A DNA stretch of 16,183 nt from Hymenobacter sp. (GCA_025362615.1 JANYFQ010000325.1:1-16183); one strand, 5' to 3'. Shown: positions 1-7,654, numbered from the stretch's first letter. The notes: generated by a model from the letters alone, not told the origin. Numbers and translations: made by a program.

Positions 1-243
1 CTCGACGGCGGCTCCGGGGCCTTGTACCCGGTGCCGGCCCCGCTCATCGCCGCCGTGCGGGCCGCCGTCGAAACCCCGCTCTTGGTAGGCGGCGGCCTCA
101 ACTCGGCCGCCAAAATCCAAGCCGCCCTCGCCGCCGGGGCCGACGTGGTGGTGGTGGGCAACAAAATTGAAGAAGACCCTGATTTTCTGGCCGAAGCGGT
201 GGCCGCCGTGCGCGGGTATGAGGTCTTGCTAATCAGCCAGTAA
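1..243 (+). CDS. Geranylgeranylglyceryl-phosphate synthase family protein, C-terminal part (5' end outside window)
   Basis: The open frame enters at base 1 and ends at a TAA at 241-243, giving the last 80 residues of a TIM-barrel protein. The fragment starts with LDGGSGA, then VGGGL near residue 28 and VVVGNKIEEDP near residue 53. In the GGGP synthase/PcrB family the GGG and GN motifs bind the phosphate of glycerol-1-phosphate, and LE/DxGSGA lies on the preceding strand. The family joins a polyprenyl diphosphate to sn-glycerol-1-phosphate; Bacteroidota are known to carry group II members (established knowledge). The partner substrate and chain length cannot be read from this fragment. The gene converges on the delta-60 gene, with a 114-bp hairpin-rich spacer between them. 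The family call is fairly secure; the physiological role is not. Confidence 0.82.
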   Translation, partial: LDGGSGALYPVPAPLIAAVRAAVETPLLVGGGLNSAAKIQAALAAGADVVVVGNKIEEDPDFLAEAVAAVRGYEVLLISQ

Positions 244-252
244 CATTGGGGC

Positions 253-342
253 GGGGTTGGCCCCGCGCCAACCCCACAACAGCGGCAACGAAGCAGAGCG
301 GGCGGTCAAATTCCTCTTCTCAAATGAGAAAAGTTTGCCCGC
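253..342. terminator. Two hairpins between converging genes, probable terminator region
   Basis: The spacer between the GGGP synthase stop and the delta-60 stop holds an 8-bp perfect stem (253-260 with 268-275, 7-nt loop). A longer imperfect hairpin follows, whose outer arms are 298-303/337-342 and inner arms 317-322/325-330. Neither has a long T-tract. Position between convergent genes argues for bidirectional termination, which is an inference. Confidence 0.5.
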
Positions 343-357
343 CCCGCCCCCGCGCCG

Positions 358-1839
358 CTACTCCAGCACCACGCGGCGGTAGGTGGCGGCCCCCTCGGCG
401 TAGCGCACGCGCAGCAGGTAGGCCCCCGGCGGCAAGCCGGCTACGGGCAGCGTGAGCAGGGTTTGTCCGGCAGCCACGGCCTGCCGCCGCACCGGGTGGC
501 CCAGCGCATCAAGCAGGGCTATTTGCTGGGGACCACTGCCAGCGGGCAGGCGCAGGTGCAGCGCGTCGTGGGCGGGCACGGGCCAGGCCAGCAGGTCGTT
601 TTCTGTTTGCGGTTTGTTGCTGGCTAGTACATTGGAGTCGAGCATCCGGGCCAGGCAATTAAGCGTTGCGCCACCGGCTTGGTTGAACGAACCGCAGAAT
701 AACAGCGCCCCGTCGGGCTGCACTATCACCGTAGCCACGGCCGACTCCGGCCCATTGCTGGCCTGATAGCTGAGGTCGCGCGAGCCGTCGGGCATCAGCC
801 GCCACGAGCCAACGTAGCTGCCGCCCCCCAGCGCAAAATCGCCGCCCAGCAGCAGGCGGCCATTAGGTTGTATGGCCAGGCTGGCCGCGTAGCCCCGGTA
901 CCGCCTTATATTGCCCGGCGGCAGGGTTGCCCCTCTGACGAATGCGCCTGCCGTGTTGAAGGTAGGGTCGAGGGCACCGTTGGGCAGCAACCGCACGGGT
1001 TCGCTATAGAGGCCCGCGCCGAGGGCGGCTGCGGCCACGTAAATGTTGCCGGTGCGGGGGTCGCGCACCAGGCAGTTGGCCTCCACACTAATGGGCAGGG
1101 GCACAAAGGCGGGGTCGAGGGTGCCGTCGGGTAGGGTGCTCCACACGTTGCACGTCTGGCTGCCAATGCGGCGCGGGCTGCTCGCAAAAATGAGGTTGCC
1201 GTTGGGTTGCGGCAGCACATCCCGGATGTCTAACCCGGCCGAGAAAACCGGAAATGTGGGGTCCCACGCCCCGGTGCTTTCGCTGAGGCGGGCGATGCGG
1301 GTGTTGGGGGTAGGCAAAATTATAGTGCCGAACACGATGATGCCCACCCCCGGCTGGAGGACAATTTTGCTTACATAGCTCACGTAAGTTGGCATCCGGC
1401 CCAGCGCCGGCACAAAGCCCGCGTCAAGCGCCCCATCGGGCAGCAGGCGGGCCAGGCCGTAGCGGGTTTGCCCCCCCACGGTCGTGAAACTGCCGGCGAT
1501 GACCAACTTGCCATCGGCCTGCAAGGCCAGGTCCAGCACGCCGCCATTGATAGCTGCTGCCTGGTAGCTAGCATCTACCTGCCCGTTGGGCAGCAGGCGG
1601 GCCACCACCTGGTTCGCGGGCCCCCCGTTGAGCACGCCCAGAAAGCCGCCCACAATGATTTTGCCGTCGGATAGCCGCACCATGTTATAAACTCTCGGCG
1701 TAGAGCCAGGGGTTCCGGGTCCTACCATGTTTGTGGGGGCAAACGAGGGGTCAAGCACCGGGCCTTGCGCCTGGGCCGTGTGCGGCAGCAGGCCCGCGCC
1801 AAGCAGCGCAAAAGCCAGCGTTTGAAGTAGTTGTTTCAT
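358..1839 (-). CDS. Secreted delta-60 repeat protein with T9SS C-terminal sorting domain (paralogue 1)
   Basis: The product is 493 residues long. A signal peptide covers residues 1-25 (MKQLLQTLAFALLGAG..., ending AQAQ). About seven delta-60 type repeats follow, with the recurring pattern LDPxF ... xQPDGKLxxxGxF ... RLLPNGxxD; these are predicted to form a beta-propeller-like fold. The last ~80 residues are a T9SS type A sorting domain: WPVPAHDALHLRL, then LLDALG, then LPPGAYLLRV and a terminal VVLE. The protein should be exported through the Sec system and the T9SS and attached to, or released from, the cell surface. Its ligand or activity is unknown; delta-60 repeats are not catalytic in any case I know. 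The start at 1839 is supported by the signal peptide and by the upstream promoter shared with the neighbouring paralogue. It lies 98 bp downstream of that paralogue on the same strand, but has its own promoter. Confidence 0.85.
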   Translation of the reverse strand: MKQLLQTLAFALLGAGLLPHTAQAQGPVLDPSFAPTNMVGPGTPGSTPRVYNMVRLSDGKIIVGGFLGVLNGGPANQVVARLLPNGQVDASYQAAAINGGVLDLALQADGKLVIAGSFTTVGGQTRYGLARLLPDGALDAGFVPALGRMPTYVSYVSKIVLQPGVGIIVFGTIILPTPNTRIARLSESTGAWDPTFPVFSAGLDIRDVLPQPNGNLIFASSPRRIGSQTCNVWSTLPDGTLDPAFVPLPISVEANCLVRDPRTGNIYVAAAALGAGLYSEPVRLLPNGALDPTFNTAGAFVRGATLPPGNIRRYRGYAASLAIQPNGRLLLGGDFALGGGSYVGSWRLMPDGSRDLSYQASNGPESAVATVIVQPDGALLFCGSFNQAGGATLNCLARMLDSNVLASNKPQTENDLLAWPVPAHDALHLRLPAGSGPQQIALLDALGHPVRRQAVAAGQTLLTLPVAGLPPGAYLLRVRYAEGAATYRRVVLE

Positions 1840-1853
1840 CGCGTTTGGTGGTT

Positions 1854-1887
1854 GAAAAATAAAAATACCGCAAGCAGTCTTCGCAAA
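1854..1887 (-). promoter_or_regulatory. Predicted Bacteroidota-type promoter of delta-60 paralogue 1
   Basis: On the minus strand TTTG (1887-1884) is followed after 22 nt by TATTTTTC (1861-1854), one base off TAnnTTTG. The sequence after the -7 box (CAACCACCA) resembles that at the sister gene (CAACGCACCA), so the two promoters probably share an origin. Confidence 0.55.
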
Positions 1888-1900
1888 AGCAAGCGTTCTG

Positions 1901-1923
1901 GGCCGGGGTTGCTGGCCCCGGCC
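1901..1923 (-). terminator. Hairpin after delta-60 paralogue 2
   Basis: A perfect 8-bp GC stem, GGCCGGGG paired with CCCCGGCC around a 7-nt loop, begins 14 nt beyond the stop codon of the upstream delta-60 gene. No clear T-tract follows, so termination strength is uncertain. Confidence 0.5.
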
Positions 1924-1937
1924 TGCGCCGCCCGCGC

Positions 1938-3392
1938 CTACTCCACCGCCACGCGGCGCAGCACCGGGCCGCTGGGGTAGGCCACGCGCAGCAGGTAAGC
2001 CCCCGGCGGCAGCCCGGCCATGGGCAGGGCCAGGGCGGTTTGGTCGGCCGCCGCGCTCCGGGCCAGCACCGTGCGGCCCAGGGCATCGAGCAGGGCCACG
2101 GGCACGGGGCCGCCGCCGGGGGCCAGGCGCAGGTGCAGCACCTCGCGGGCGGGCACGGGCCAGGCAACGAGGCCGGCCTCGGCTTGCTGCTTGTTGATGG
2201 CCAGCACGTTGGGGTCGAGCATTCGGGCCAGGCAGTTGAGGGCGAAGCCGCCGGCCGTGCTAAAGTAACCGCCGAAAACCAGCGCCCCATCGGGCTGCAC
2301 CAGTACTTTAAACGCTGCCGCACCCGGCCCGTTGCTGGCCTGGTAGCTGGGGTCGCGGGCACCGCTGGGCAGCAGCCGCCACGACCCGACGTAGCTGCTG
2401 GGCGTGGTGGGGATAGTGCCGCCCAGCAGCAGGCGGCCGTTGGGCTGCACTGCCAGGCTGGAAATATTGCCTACTTGCGAACCCGCTACAAACGCTCCTG
2501 CCGTATTAAAGGTGAGGTCGCGAACTCCGTTGGGCAGCAGGCGCACGGGTTCGCGGTCGAGGGCCATGCCGGGCACGGCCCCGGTTACGTAGAGGTTGCC
2601 CGTACCAGGGTCGCGCACCAGCCCGTAAGCTTCAACGGTGCCGGGCAGGGGCACAAAGGCGGGGTCGAGCGCCCCGTTGGGCAGGGTGCCCCACACGTTG
2701 CATTGCTGGCCACCGATGAGGCGCGGCTGTCCCGAAAAAACCAGACGACCATTGGGTTGCGCCAGTACATCGCGGATATCAAAAGTGTTGAAGATGGGCT
2801 GAAACGTGGGGTCCAACGCCCCCGTATCTTCGGTGAGACGGGCCAGGAAAAAACTGCCAGTTCCGCTACCTGGCGGTATCATATCTCCGAGTATTATAAT
2901 TCCAAGTGCCGATTGCACCACAACTTTTTGCACACGGCTCGAATAGTTTGGGGTGCTGCCTAAAGGAGAGCTAAAGCCAGGGTCAAGTGCCCCGGTGGGC
3001 AACAACCGGGCGATGCCGATTTGGGGTCGCCCGCCCACGTTCCTGAAGTTTCCGGCAATCAGCAGTTTGCCATCAGGCTGAAGGGCGACGCTAAAAACGT
3101 CACCGTCGGTTTGGGCCGCGCTAAAGGAAGCGTCCACCTGTCCGTTGGGCAGCAGGCGGCATACCTTATTCACCGGCAAATTATTGAGGGTCGCCAGTTC
3201 GCCAGCCACGATGAGCTTGCCATCGGGCTGCTGCACCAGGTCGTAAATCTGGGGGAACGTCGGGGCCGAGTTCCCCACAGCGCTCGTGATGGCAAAAGAC
3301 GGGTCAAGGGTCGGGCCTTGCGCCTGAGCCGTGAGAGTCAGCAGACCCGAACATAGGGTTAAAATGGCCAGGCGTTTAGTTAGCTGTTTCAT
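1938..3392 (-). CDS. Secreted delta-60 repeat protein with T9SS C-terminal sorting domain (paralogue 2)
   Basis: The product is 484 residues from the ATG at 3392. The reading frame is open further up to 3458, but that extension runs through a terminator hairpin and puts residues before the signal peptide, so the MKQLTKRLAIL start is preferred. The signal peptide ends AQAQ at residue 25. About seven delta-60 repeats follow (QPDGKLIVAGE, RLLPNGQVDASF, LDPAFVPLP and similar). The tail is a T9SS type A sorting domain (WPVPAREVLHLRL, LLDALGR, LPPGAYLLRV, final RVAVE). It aligns end to end with the downstream paralogue, including shared phrases such as CNVWxTLPxGxLDPAFVPLP, so the pair is a tandem duplication that has since diverged. 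The protein is exported and surface-associated by inference; molecular function is unknown. Confidence 0.85.
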   Translation of the reverse strand: MKQLTKRLAILTLCSGLLTLTAQAQGPTLDPSFAITSAVGNSAPTFPQIYDLVQQPDGKLIVAGELATLNNLPVNKVCRLLPNGQVDASFSAAQTDGDVFSVALQPDGKLLIAGNFRNVGGRPQIGIARLLPTGALDPGFSSPLGSTPNYSSRVQKVVVQSALGIIILGDMIPPGSGTGSFFLARLTEDTGALDPTFQPIFNTFDIRDVLAQPNGRLVFSGQPRLIGGQQCNVWGTLPNGALDPAFVPLPGTVEAYGLVRDPGTGNLYVTGAVPGMALDREPVRLLPNGVRDLTFNTAGAFVAGSQVGNISSLAVQPNGRLLLGGTIPTTPSSYVGSWRLLPSGARDPSYQASNGPGAAAFKVLVQPDGALVFGGYFSTAGGFALNCLARMLDPNVLAINKQQAEAGLVAWPVPAREVLHLRLAPGGGPVPVALLDALGRTVLARSAAADQTALALPMAGLPPGAYLLRVAYPSGPVLRRVAVE

Positions 3393-3406
3393 ATGAATGG
3401 TGCGTT

Positions 3407-3438
3407 GAAAAGTAGAATTGTGGGAAAATGCCTGCAAA
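3407..3438 (-). promoter_or_regulatory. Predicted Bacteroidota-type promoter of delta-60 paralogue 2
   Basis: On the minus strand TTTG (3438-3435) is followed after exactly 20 nt by TACTTTTC (3414-3407), one base off TAnnTTTG. The -33 element lies in the T-run that closes the terminator of the upstream gene. The leader to the ATG at 3392 is only about 10 nt, and no Shine-Dalgarno is seen. Confidence 0.6.
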
Positions 3439-3490
3439 AACAACTGGCACAAGCTCAACTTATCGAATAAAGTTGAACTTGTGCCAGTTG
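3436..3490 (-). terminator. Strong rho-independent terminator of the M43 protease (pseudo)gene
   Basis: Two 21-nt arms (3490-3470 and 3461-3441 in transcript order) pair along their whole length with a single G-U wobble on the minus strand. The loop is 8 nt, and TTTTT follows at once (3440-3436). It lies about 40 nt past the stop of the M43 gene. It isolates that gene from the delta-60 gene downstream. Confidence 0.85.
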
Positions 3491-3531
3491 GGGCGACGAG
3501 GCTAAAATTGATTGAGTAAACAGGATGCTAA

Positions 3532-5759
3532 CTAGCGTTGAATCTGCACGTTGTGGCGCAGGAACTCGCCCGCCAGGCTACGGCCTGTCACCACATACAA
3601 CCCTTCGGGCCAGGTACTGGTATCCACGGCGATGCCGTAGTCGGTGCCGGGGGCCAGCAGCGTTTGCACGGGCTTGCCTTGCTGATTATACACCACCACC
3701 TGCCCCCGGTAGCCGGGCAGTTGCAAGGTAACCGTGGCCGGGTTCGGGTAAGGGACTGACGAACGCGGGTATCGGTTCGTAGCGCAACTGTAGCCGTTGC
3801 CCAGCGAAGTAATGTTCGATGCGGCTGTAACTGCGGTGTAATCAATAGCAGATACCCTGTTTCCGCAATTATCTGTGTACCTTGCGGTCATCGTAAAAGA
3901 AACGCCGCCCGCAGGAACGGTTGGGTAAGTCAGTTGCAGGGGGGTGCCAGCATCGGAACTTGAATTCCAGTTACCTATCGTCCAAGTGACACCGGTTGCC
4001 GTGGCGTTGATGCCGGGATAAACGGGCACAAGTTTTAGCTTAATGCGGTTCTGCTGACACACTAGGCTCCCGAAGCGTTGGTTTGGATCCACGTCCACAA
4101 TCATAAACTGCGGCCCGCCTTTGGCATCAAACGAGCTGTAAGCCACGGCTGAAGGTGGGCACCCACTGCCCGCCAGCGTTTGGCATCCAATTGAATAAGT
4201 GCCTCCGGCCAGGCCCGCATCGGGAGTAATGGTCAGGCTGGGCGCGGCGGTGGTCGTCTGCCCGTTGGTGATGACTTGCCCGGCGGGCGTGAAAGCGGCC
4301 GGCACCGTCCAGCGGTAACCGCTGGCCCCGGTTACGGGCGTAACCGAAAAGGTAGCGGACTGTCCGGAGCACAGCATCGCCGGGCCGCCGATGAAAACCG
4401 GGGTAGGGGGCACCGCGAGGTAGCCCACGGTGAAACTGGCCGTATTCATCGGTAATACCACCCCTTGATTGTTGATATAAGTGCCCGTCAAGGTGACGGT
4501 ACTGCCGCTTGTGCCGTTGGGAATAATCTGAGGATAAAACTGATTGGGGTACGTCACGGTCCAGCCGTTGGTAGCGGCCCACTCGTATTGAAGGCTGCCG
4601 CCCCCGCAGCCCACCGAAACCGGGTTCACCTTGAATTTGTAATCGGTCCGGTCGCCGCAGGCGATGACACTCGGGGCCGTGCTGCTGATGCTGAACGTAG
4701 GCCGGAGGCCCAACGAGCTTTTAAGCGACTCGCGGGCGCCACCCGGCCCGAAGTTGGCCTGCATCCGTAGGGCTTGGCCAGCACTGAACATTATTTTGAC
4801 CCGGTCGTCCACGTAGTCCATGTAGTTCATGAACATATCACCGTTGGGGCCATTGGAGATGAAACCACACATGGTTACATTAGGAAAAATTGGAACATAA
4901 ATATTTTATGTTGCTTGTGTGGGGGTGTCAACCACACCGTCGTCTTCGCAAGGCGCATTGCCAAAAATGTGGTATAGGCCCAGCCAGTGCCCTACTTCGT
5001 GGGTTGCAATGCGTCCGAGCTGGAATTGCCGTGGAAAAGTTAAGTGCGGGCCTTTACCAAAAACGTCGCATGATACTACCACCCCATCAAAGTTCGGCGC
5101 AGTAGCCACCGCGTCGGGGAATGTCGCGTACCCCCCCACACCCTCTGCTGGGGCTAGCTTACAGCACCAGATGTTAAGATACTGCGCTGCGAAGTGTCCC
5201 AGGCATCAGTACCGCCGGTAGCGAACGATTTCACTTTGTTCTCATCGGAAACGGAAGAAAACGGGCCTGCTGAAGTGCTACGGCGGGTAATGCCATTAGT
5301 GGGGGTGCCGCTGGGGTCGCGGGTGGCGAGGCAAAAACTCACCCGTGTGTCGGCTACCAAGGGGGCGAAAACGCCCGGTACTTGTGCCACGTCGGCGTTC
5401 AGCTTCCGAAAGTCTGTATTGAGGGATTCAATCTGTTCCTGCACCACGGCTTCGCTCAGGTTCTGGACGGTATTGCCGTAAACGATGTGAACCACCACCG
5501 GAATGACCACGAGCGGCCTGGCCTGTGTACCGGGGGCTTCCTTGGAAGCCAGCGCCGATGCACTTTTGATGTACTGCTGCGTCCGGGCCTCACTGGCTTC
5601 CATGCGGGCTTTTACGTCGGGGTGAGCGGCTAAGTATTCCTTTGTGGGGCCAACGGTGCCGCAGTGCCTCACCGGGGCATCAGCCAGCTTCTGGGCGGCG
5701 GCTAAGTTACTGCACAGCAGTAAATACCCAATGAGGGCAGTGAGTAAAAAGTTTTTCAT
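3532..5759 (-). pseudogene. Disrupted M43 (cytophagalysin/pappalysin-like) zinc metalloprotease with T9SS sorting domain
   Basis: Three fragments on the minus strand together make one ~740-residue secreted protease. Fragment 5759-5154 has a signal peptide (MKNFLLTALIGYLLL...) and the N-terminal M43 part (PVVVHIVYG, LNTDFRKLN). Fragment ~5139-4906 holds the zinc site HEVGHWLGLYH (4969-5001), a HExxHxxGxxH metzincin motif. Fragment 4872-3532 has the Met-turn region MNYMDYVDD, Ig/PKD-like domains and a T9SS type A tail (PYPNPATVTLQL ... GLYVV). Lesion 1 is a direct duplication of CGCAG at 5182-5191: deleting one copy restores frame and gives WDTSQYLNIW, the expected family sequence. Lesion 2 is an in-frame TAA (4908-4906) between DTPTQAT and NIYVPIFPNVT. 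The total span minus 5 bp is divisible by three. The final fragment could start at its own ATG but would lack the zinc site, so activity is presumably lost. Promoter and terminator are still intact, which suggests recent decay. Confidence 0.85.
5182..5191 (-). repeat. 5-bp tandem duplication causing the frameshift in the M43 gene
   Basis: CGCAG occurs twice in tandem on the minus strand. With one copy the reading frame runs without a break through the lesion; with two it ends 11 codons later at a TAG. This looks like a replication-slippage event. Confidence 0.8.
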
Positions 5760-5785
5760 GGGCGAGGGGCTGAATGATTCGATGG

Positions 5786-5816
5786 TAAATATACCCCCCC
5801 AATATATTATCGCAAA
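5786..5816 (-). promoter_or_regulatory. Predicted promoter of the M43 gene with a 7-G run in its spacer
   Basis: On the minus strand TTTG (5816-5813) is followed after 19 nt by TATATTTA (5793-5786), one base off TAnnTTTG. The spacer ends in seven G directly before the -7 box. GCAAAATTC is repeated directly at 5812-5829 (plus strand), offering a second possible -33 element. The surroundings are markedly A+T-richer than the rest of the window. Confidence 0.6.
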
Positions 5817-5932
5817 ATTCGCAAAATTCCCCAGCCTTTTTACGTGCTTAGCATAACAACTTACTCGTAATCAGCGAGAAAAATAACTTTGGCAGCCAGT
5901 GCATTCCGGCGGTGCCCCCGCCCCGCCCGCCG

Positions 5933-6316
5933 CTACTTCCCCCGCGCCGCCCGCAGCACCCGCACTTGCACCGGCACCACGCCGGCCTCAATGATGTCGA
6001 GCTGGCGGGCGGCTTTTCTGGACACGTCCACGATGCGGCCTTTGACGTGGGGGCCGCGGTCGTTCACCGTCACCTGCACCGAGCGGCCGTTGCGCTGGTT
6101 CGTGACCTGGATGCGGGTGCCGAAGGGCAGCGTGTTGTGGGCGGCCGTCATGTCGTTGGGGCGGTAGGGAGCACCGCTGGCGGTGGGGCGGCCCGCAAAT
6201 TTGTCGGCGTAGTAGGAGCCTTGCCCGGTTTGGACGAACGCACTTTTGCTGCCGGCACAGGAGGCCAGGGCCAGCAGCGCAGCGTACACGATTCGGGCGG
6301 GGCGGGGCGGGTTCAT
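5933..6316 (-). CDS. RlpA-like double-psi beta-barrel lipoprotein
   Basis: The product is 127 residues. The N-terminus is a lipoprotein signal with lipobox LASC at residues 17-20, so Cys20 is the likely lipidation site. The rest is one RlpA-like double-psi beta-barrel: GSYYADKFAGRPTASG (33-48), MTAAHNTLPFGT (56-67) and VNDRGPHVKGRIVDVSRKAA (84-103). His60 and Asp86 occupy the places of the catalytic His and Asp known from Pseudomonas aeruginosa RlpA, a lytic transglycosylase that cuts peptide-stripped glycan strands. There is no SPOR domain, so this is a short form, and septal targeting by denuded-glycan binding is not expected. It acts in the periplasm, attached to a membrane. The small gene at 6392 is divergent, with a 75-bp spacer. 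Enzyme activity is an inference from conserved residues; some RlpA-fold proteins are not catalytic. Confidence 0.85.
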   Translation of the reverse strand: MNPPRPARIVYAALLALASCAGSKSAFVQTGQGSYYADKFAGRPTASGAPYRPNDMTAAHNTLPFGTRIQVTNQRNGRSVQVTVNDRGPHVKGRIVDVSRKAARQLDIIEAGVVPVQVRVLRAARGK

Positions 6317-6391
6317 GCGGTGTTTATTTTTCTGTTCTCACCTTTCGGCCATCAACAACCCTCACCTTTTCACCTCAACCCCCGCAAGCGT

Positions 6392-6640
6392 ATGCAAACC
6401 CCCGTAAAACTAATCGTGGCCTTAGCTCTGGCCAGTTGCTGCCTCGTTGCCCACGCCCAGGATGGCAAGAAAGAAAGCAAGGTGGAAATGAAAGCCAATA
6501 AGTTGGAAATGAAGGAAAATGAGCTGATGATGAAGCAGCAGCGCGGCGGCGGGCGGCACACCGTCCGAACCGCTGCCCGGCGCGAGGGCCAGCTAATGAA
6601 GCAGGAAGAAAAAAAGATGGAGGAGAAGGGCAAAATGTAG
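6392..6640 (+). CDS. Small exported Lys/Met/Glu-rich protein, unknown function
   Basis: An 82-residue product from the ATG at 6392. The frame is open upstream to 5912, but that stretch lies over the RlpA gene and has no coding character, and only the 6392 start gives a signal peptide. Residues 1-23 are a clear signal peptide (MQTPVKLIVALALASCCLVAHAQ). The two Cys at 16-17 sit in it, so a lipoprotein reading is possible but weaker than cleavage after AHAQ. The mature part is almost all charged: KxEMKANKLEMKENELMMKQQ-like, then a Gly/Arg stretch, then KQEEKKMEEKGKM. It is predicted helical or disordered, with no hydrophobic core and no Cys. I do not recognise a family. A good terminator follows 33 nt after the stop, which supports a real transcription unit. 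Confidence 0.7.
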   Translation: MQTPVKLIVALALASCCLVAHAQDGKKESKVEMKANKLEMKENELMMKQQRGGGRHTVRTAARREGQLMKQEEKKMEEKGKM

Positions 6641-6673
6641 CCCGCCCGCCGGCGCCGGCGTTGGCTGCACAAT

Positions 6674-6700
6674 ACCCCGGACTCATCGTTCGGGGTTTTT
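6674..6700 (+). terminator. Rho-independent terminator of the small exported protein gene
   Basis: An 8-bp stem (ACCCCGGA with TTCGGGGT, one G-U pair) around a 7-nt loop is followed by a run of T to 6700. It overlaps the last codons of the opposing GH25 gene (stop at 6683-6685). Confidence 0.75.
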
Positions 6701-7546
6701 AGTTGCGGCCTGGGAAGAGCCGGCAGCCGGCGGAATGCGCAGCGCCCGCAGGGCCGCGTAGCTGCCCTGAAACACGTTGAAATCGACGGTGCCGCGAATG
6801 CCGGGCACGTAAGCTTCGTCGGAGTGCTGCCAGATAATCCAGCGGGTGCGGGGCAGGTCGGGGCGCGGCACTTCGTAGTGGGCCAGCCAGAGCGGGTAGT
6901 CGTCGAAGTGCCCGGCCAGGTGGCGGGTGTAGTAGCCGGCGTTGGAGTAGAGGATGGGGCGCACGCCGTAGCGGGCTTCGATGAGGCGCAGCCAGCGGGC
7001 TACTTCGCGGCGCATCACGGCCACGTCGTGAAAATTAGCGGCCTCCACGTCGAGCACCGGGGGTAGGTCGCCGGGGCGCAGGGGCACGGCGGCGGCAAAG
7101 TTGTTGGCCTGGGTGCGGCCGTCGCGGTTGGGCTGAAAGTAGTGGTAGGCCCCGCAGAGTACGCCGGCGGCGCGGGCCTGCCGCCAGTTGCGGGCAAAGC
7201 GCGGGTCGCGCAGGGTGTTGCCCTCGCTGGCCTTTATGAAGGCAAAATGCACCCGGTGGCGGGCCACTTCGGGCCAGTCGATGCGGCCCTGGTAGGCCGA
7301 CACATCAATGCCATGCACTGAGTAGCCGGCCAGCAGCGGCGTTTTTTCGCGGCCCGTGAGGCCATCTTTGGTGAAGGTGGCCCAGGCCCGGCGGGCGTAG
7401 CGGTTGAGCTGCACCCGGTGCCGGCCGTAGTACCAGGCCCCGGCCCACAGCCCCAGCACCAGCCCCACCACGGCCCACGTAGCCCACGGCCGCCGGGGCG
7501 CTGGGGGAGGGGCGGCAGCCCGACGACGCGAAGCAGAAACAAGCAT
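6683..7546 (-). CDS. Membrane-anchored GH25 family muramidase (lysozyme)
   Basis: The product is 287 residues from the ATG at 7546. The frame is open to 7765, but that extension runs into the divergent VF530 gene region, and a -7 promoter box lies just upstream of 7546. Layout: a basic, Pro-rich cytoplasmic tail (1-22), one transmembrane segment (23-40, WATWAVVGLVLGLWAGAW), a linker, then the GH25 barrel from about 77 to 262. GH25 marks are GIDVSAYQG (79-87, Asp81), FIKASEG (103-109), GAYHYF (132-137), PPVLDVEAA (162-170, with Asp166 and Glu168 as the DxE catalytic pair), PILYSN (197-202), WIIWQ (236-240) and VDFNVF (254-259). The enzyme hydrolyses the beta-1,4 bond between MurNAc and GlcNAc. 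Anchored in the inner membrane facing the periplasm, it is more likely a cell-wall remodelling enzyme than a secreted toxin (inference). Confidence 0.9.
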   Translation of the reverse strand: MLVSASRRRAAAPPPAPRRPWATWAVVGLVLGLWAGAWYYGRHRVQLNRYARRAWATFTKDGLTGREKTPLLAGYSVHGIDVSAYQGRIDWPEVARHRVHFAFIKASEGNTLRDPRFARNWRQARAAGVLCGAYHYFQPNRDGRTQANNFAAAVPLRPGDLPPVLDVEAANFHDVAVMRREVARWLRLIEARYGVRPILYSNAGYYTRHLAGHFDDYPLWLAHYEVPRPDLPRTRWIIWQHSDEAYVPGIRGTVDFNVFQGSYAALRALRIPPAAGSSQAATKNPER

Positions 7547-7563
7547 GGGGTGGGAAAGCCGGT

Positions 7564-7571
7564 CAAAATTA
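7564..7571 (-). promoter_or_regulatory. Putative -7 box (TAATTTTG) of the GH25 gene
   Basis: An exact TAnnTTTG match on the minus strand lies 17 nt before the chosen ATG. No TTG is found at the usual distance upstream, so the promoter is only half supported. Confidence 0.45.
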
Positions 7572-7654
7572 ACGCCTGCTCCGCCCCGGTGGTGCCCGAT
7601 GGGCGAACTTTGTGCTTTATCCGCGTTTCTGGTTGGATGTTCTGTTAGCCGTCC

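Noticed and set aside
2040..2963. A 307-codon plus-strand frame opposite delta-60 paralogue 2
   Set aside because: Mirror of the repeated QPDGKL/LLPNG codons; no start signal or domain, and the true gene is on the minus strand.
4774..5221. Short plus-strand frames across the broken M43 region as new genes filling the gap
   Set aside because: They are antisense to conserved protease motifs (HEVGHWLGLYH and the Met-turn) and have no supporting signals.
5912..6391. Upstream extension of the small exported protein
   Set aside because: This stretch is antisense to the RlpA-like gene, and the signal peptide begins exactly at 6392.
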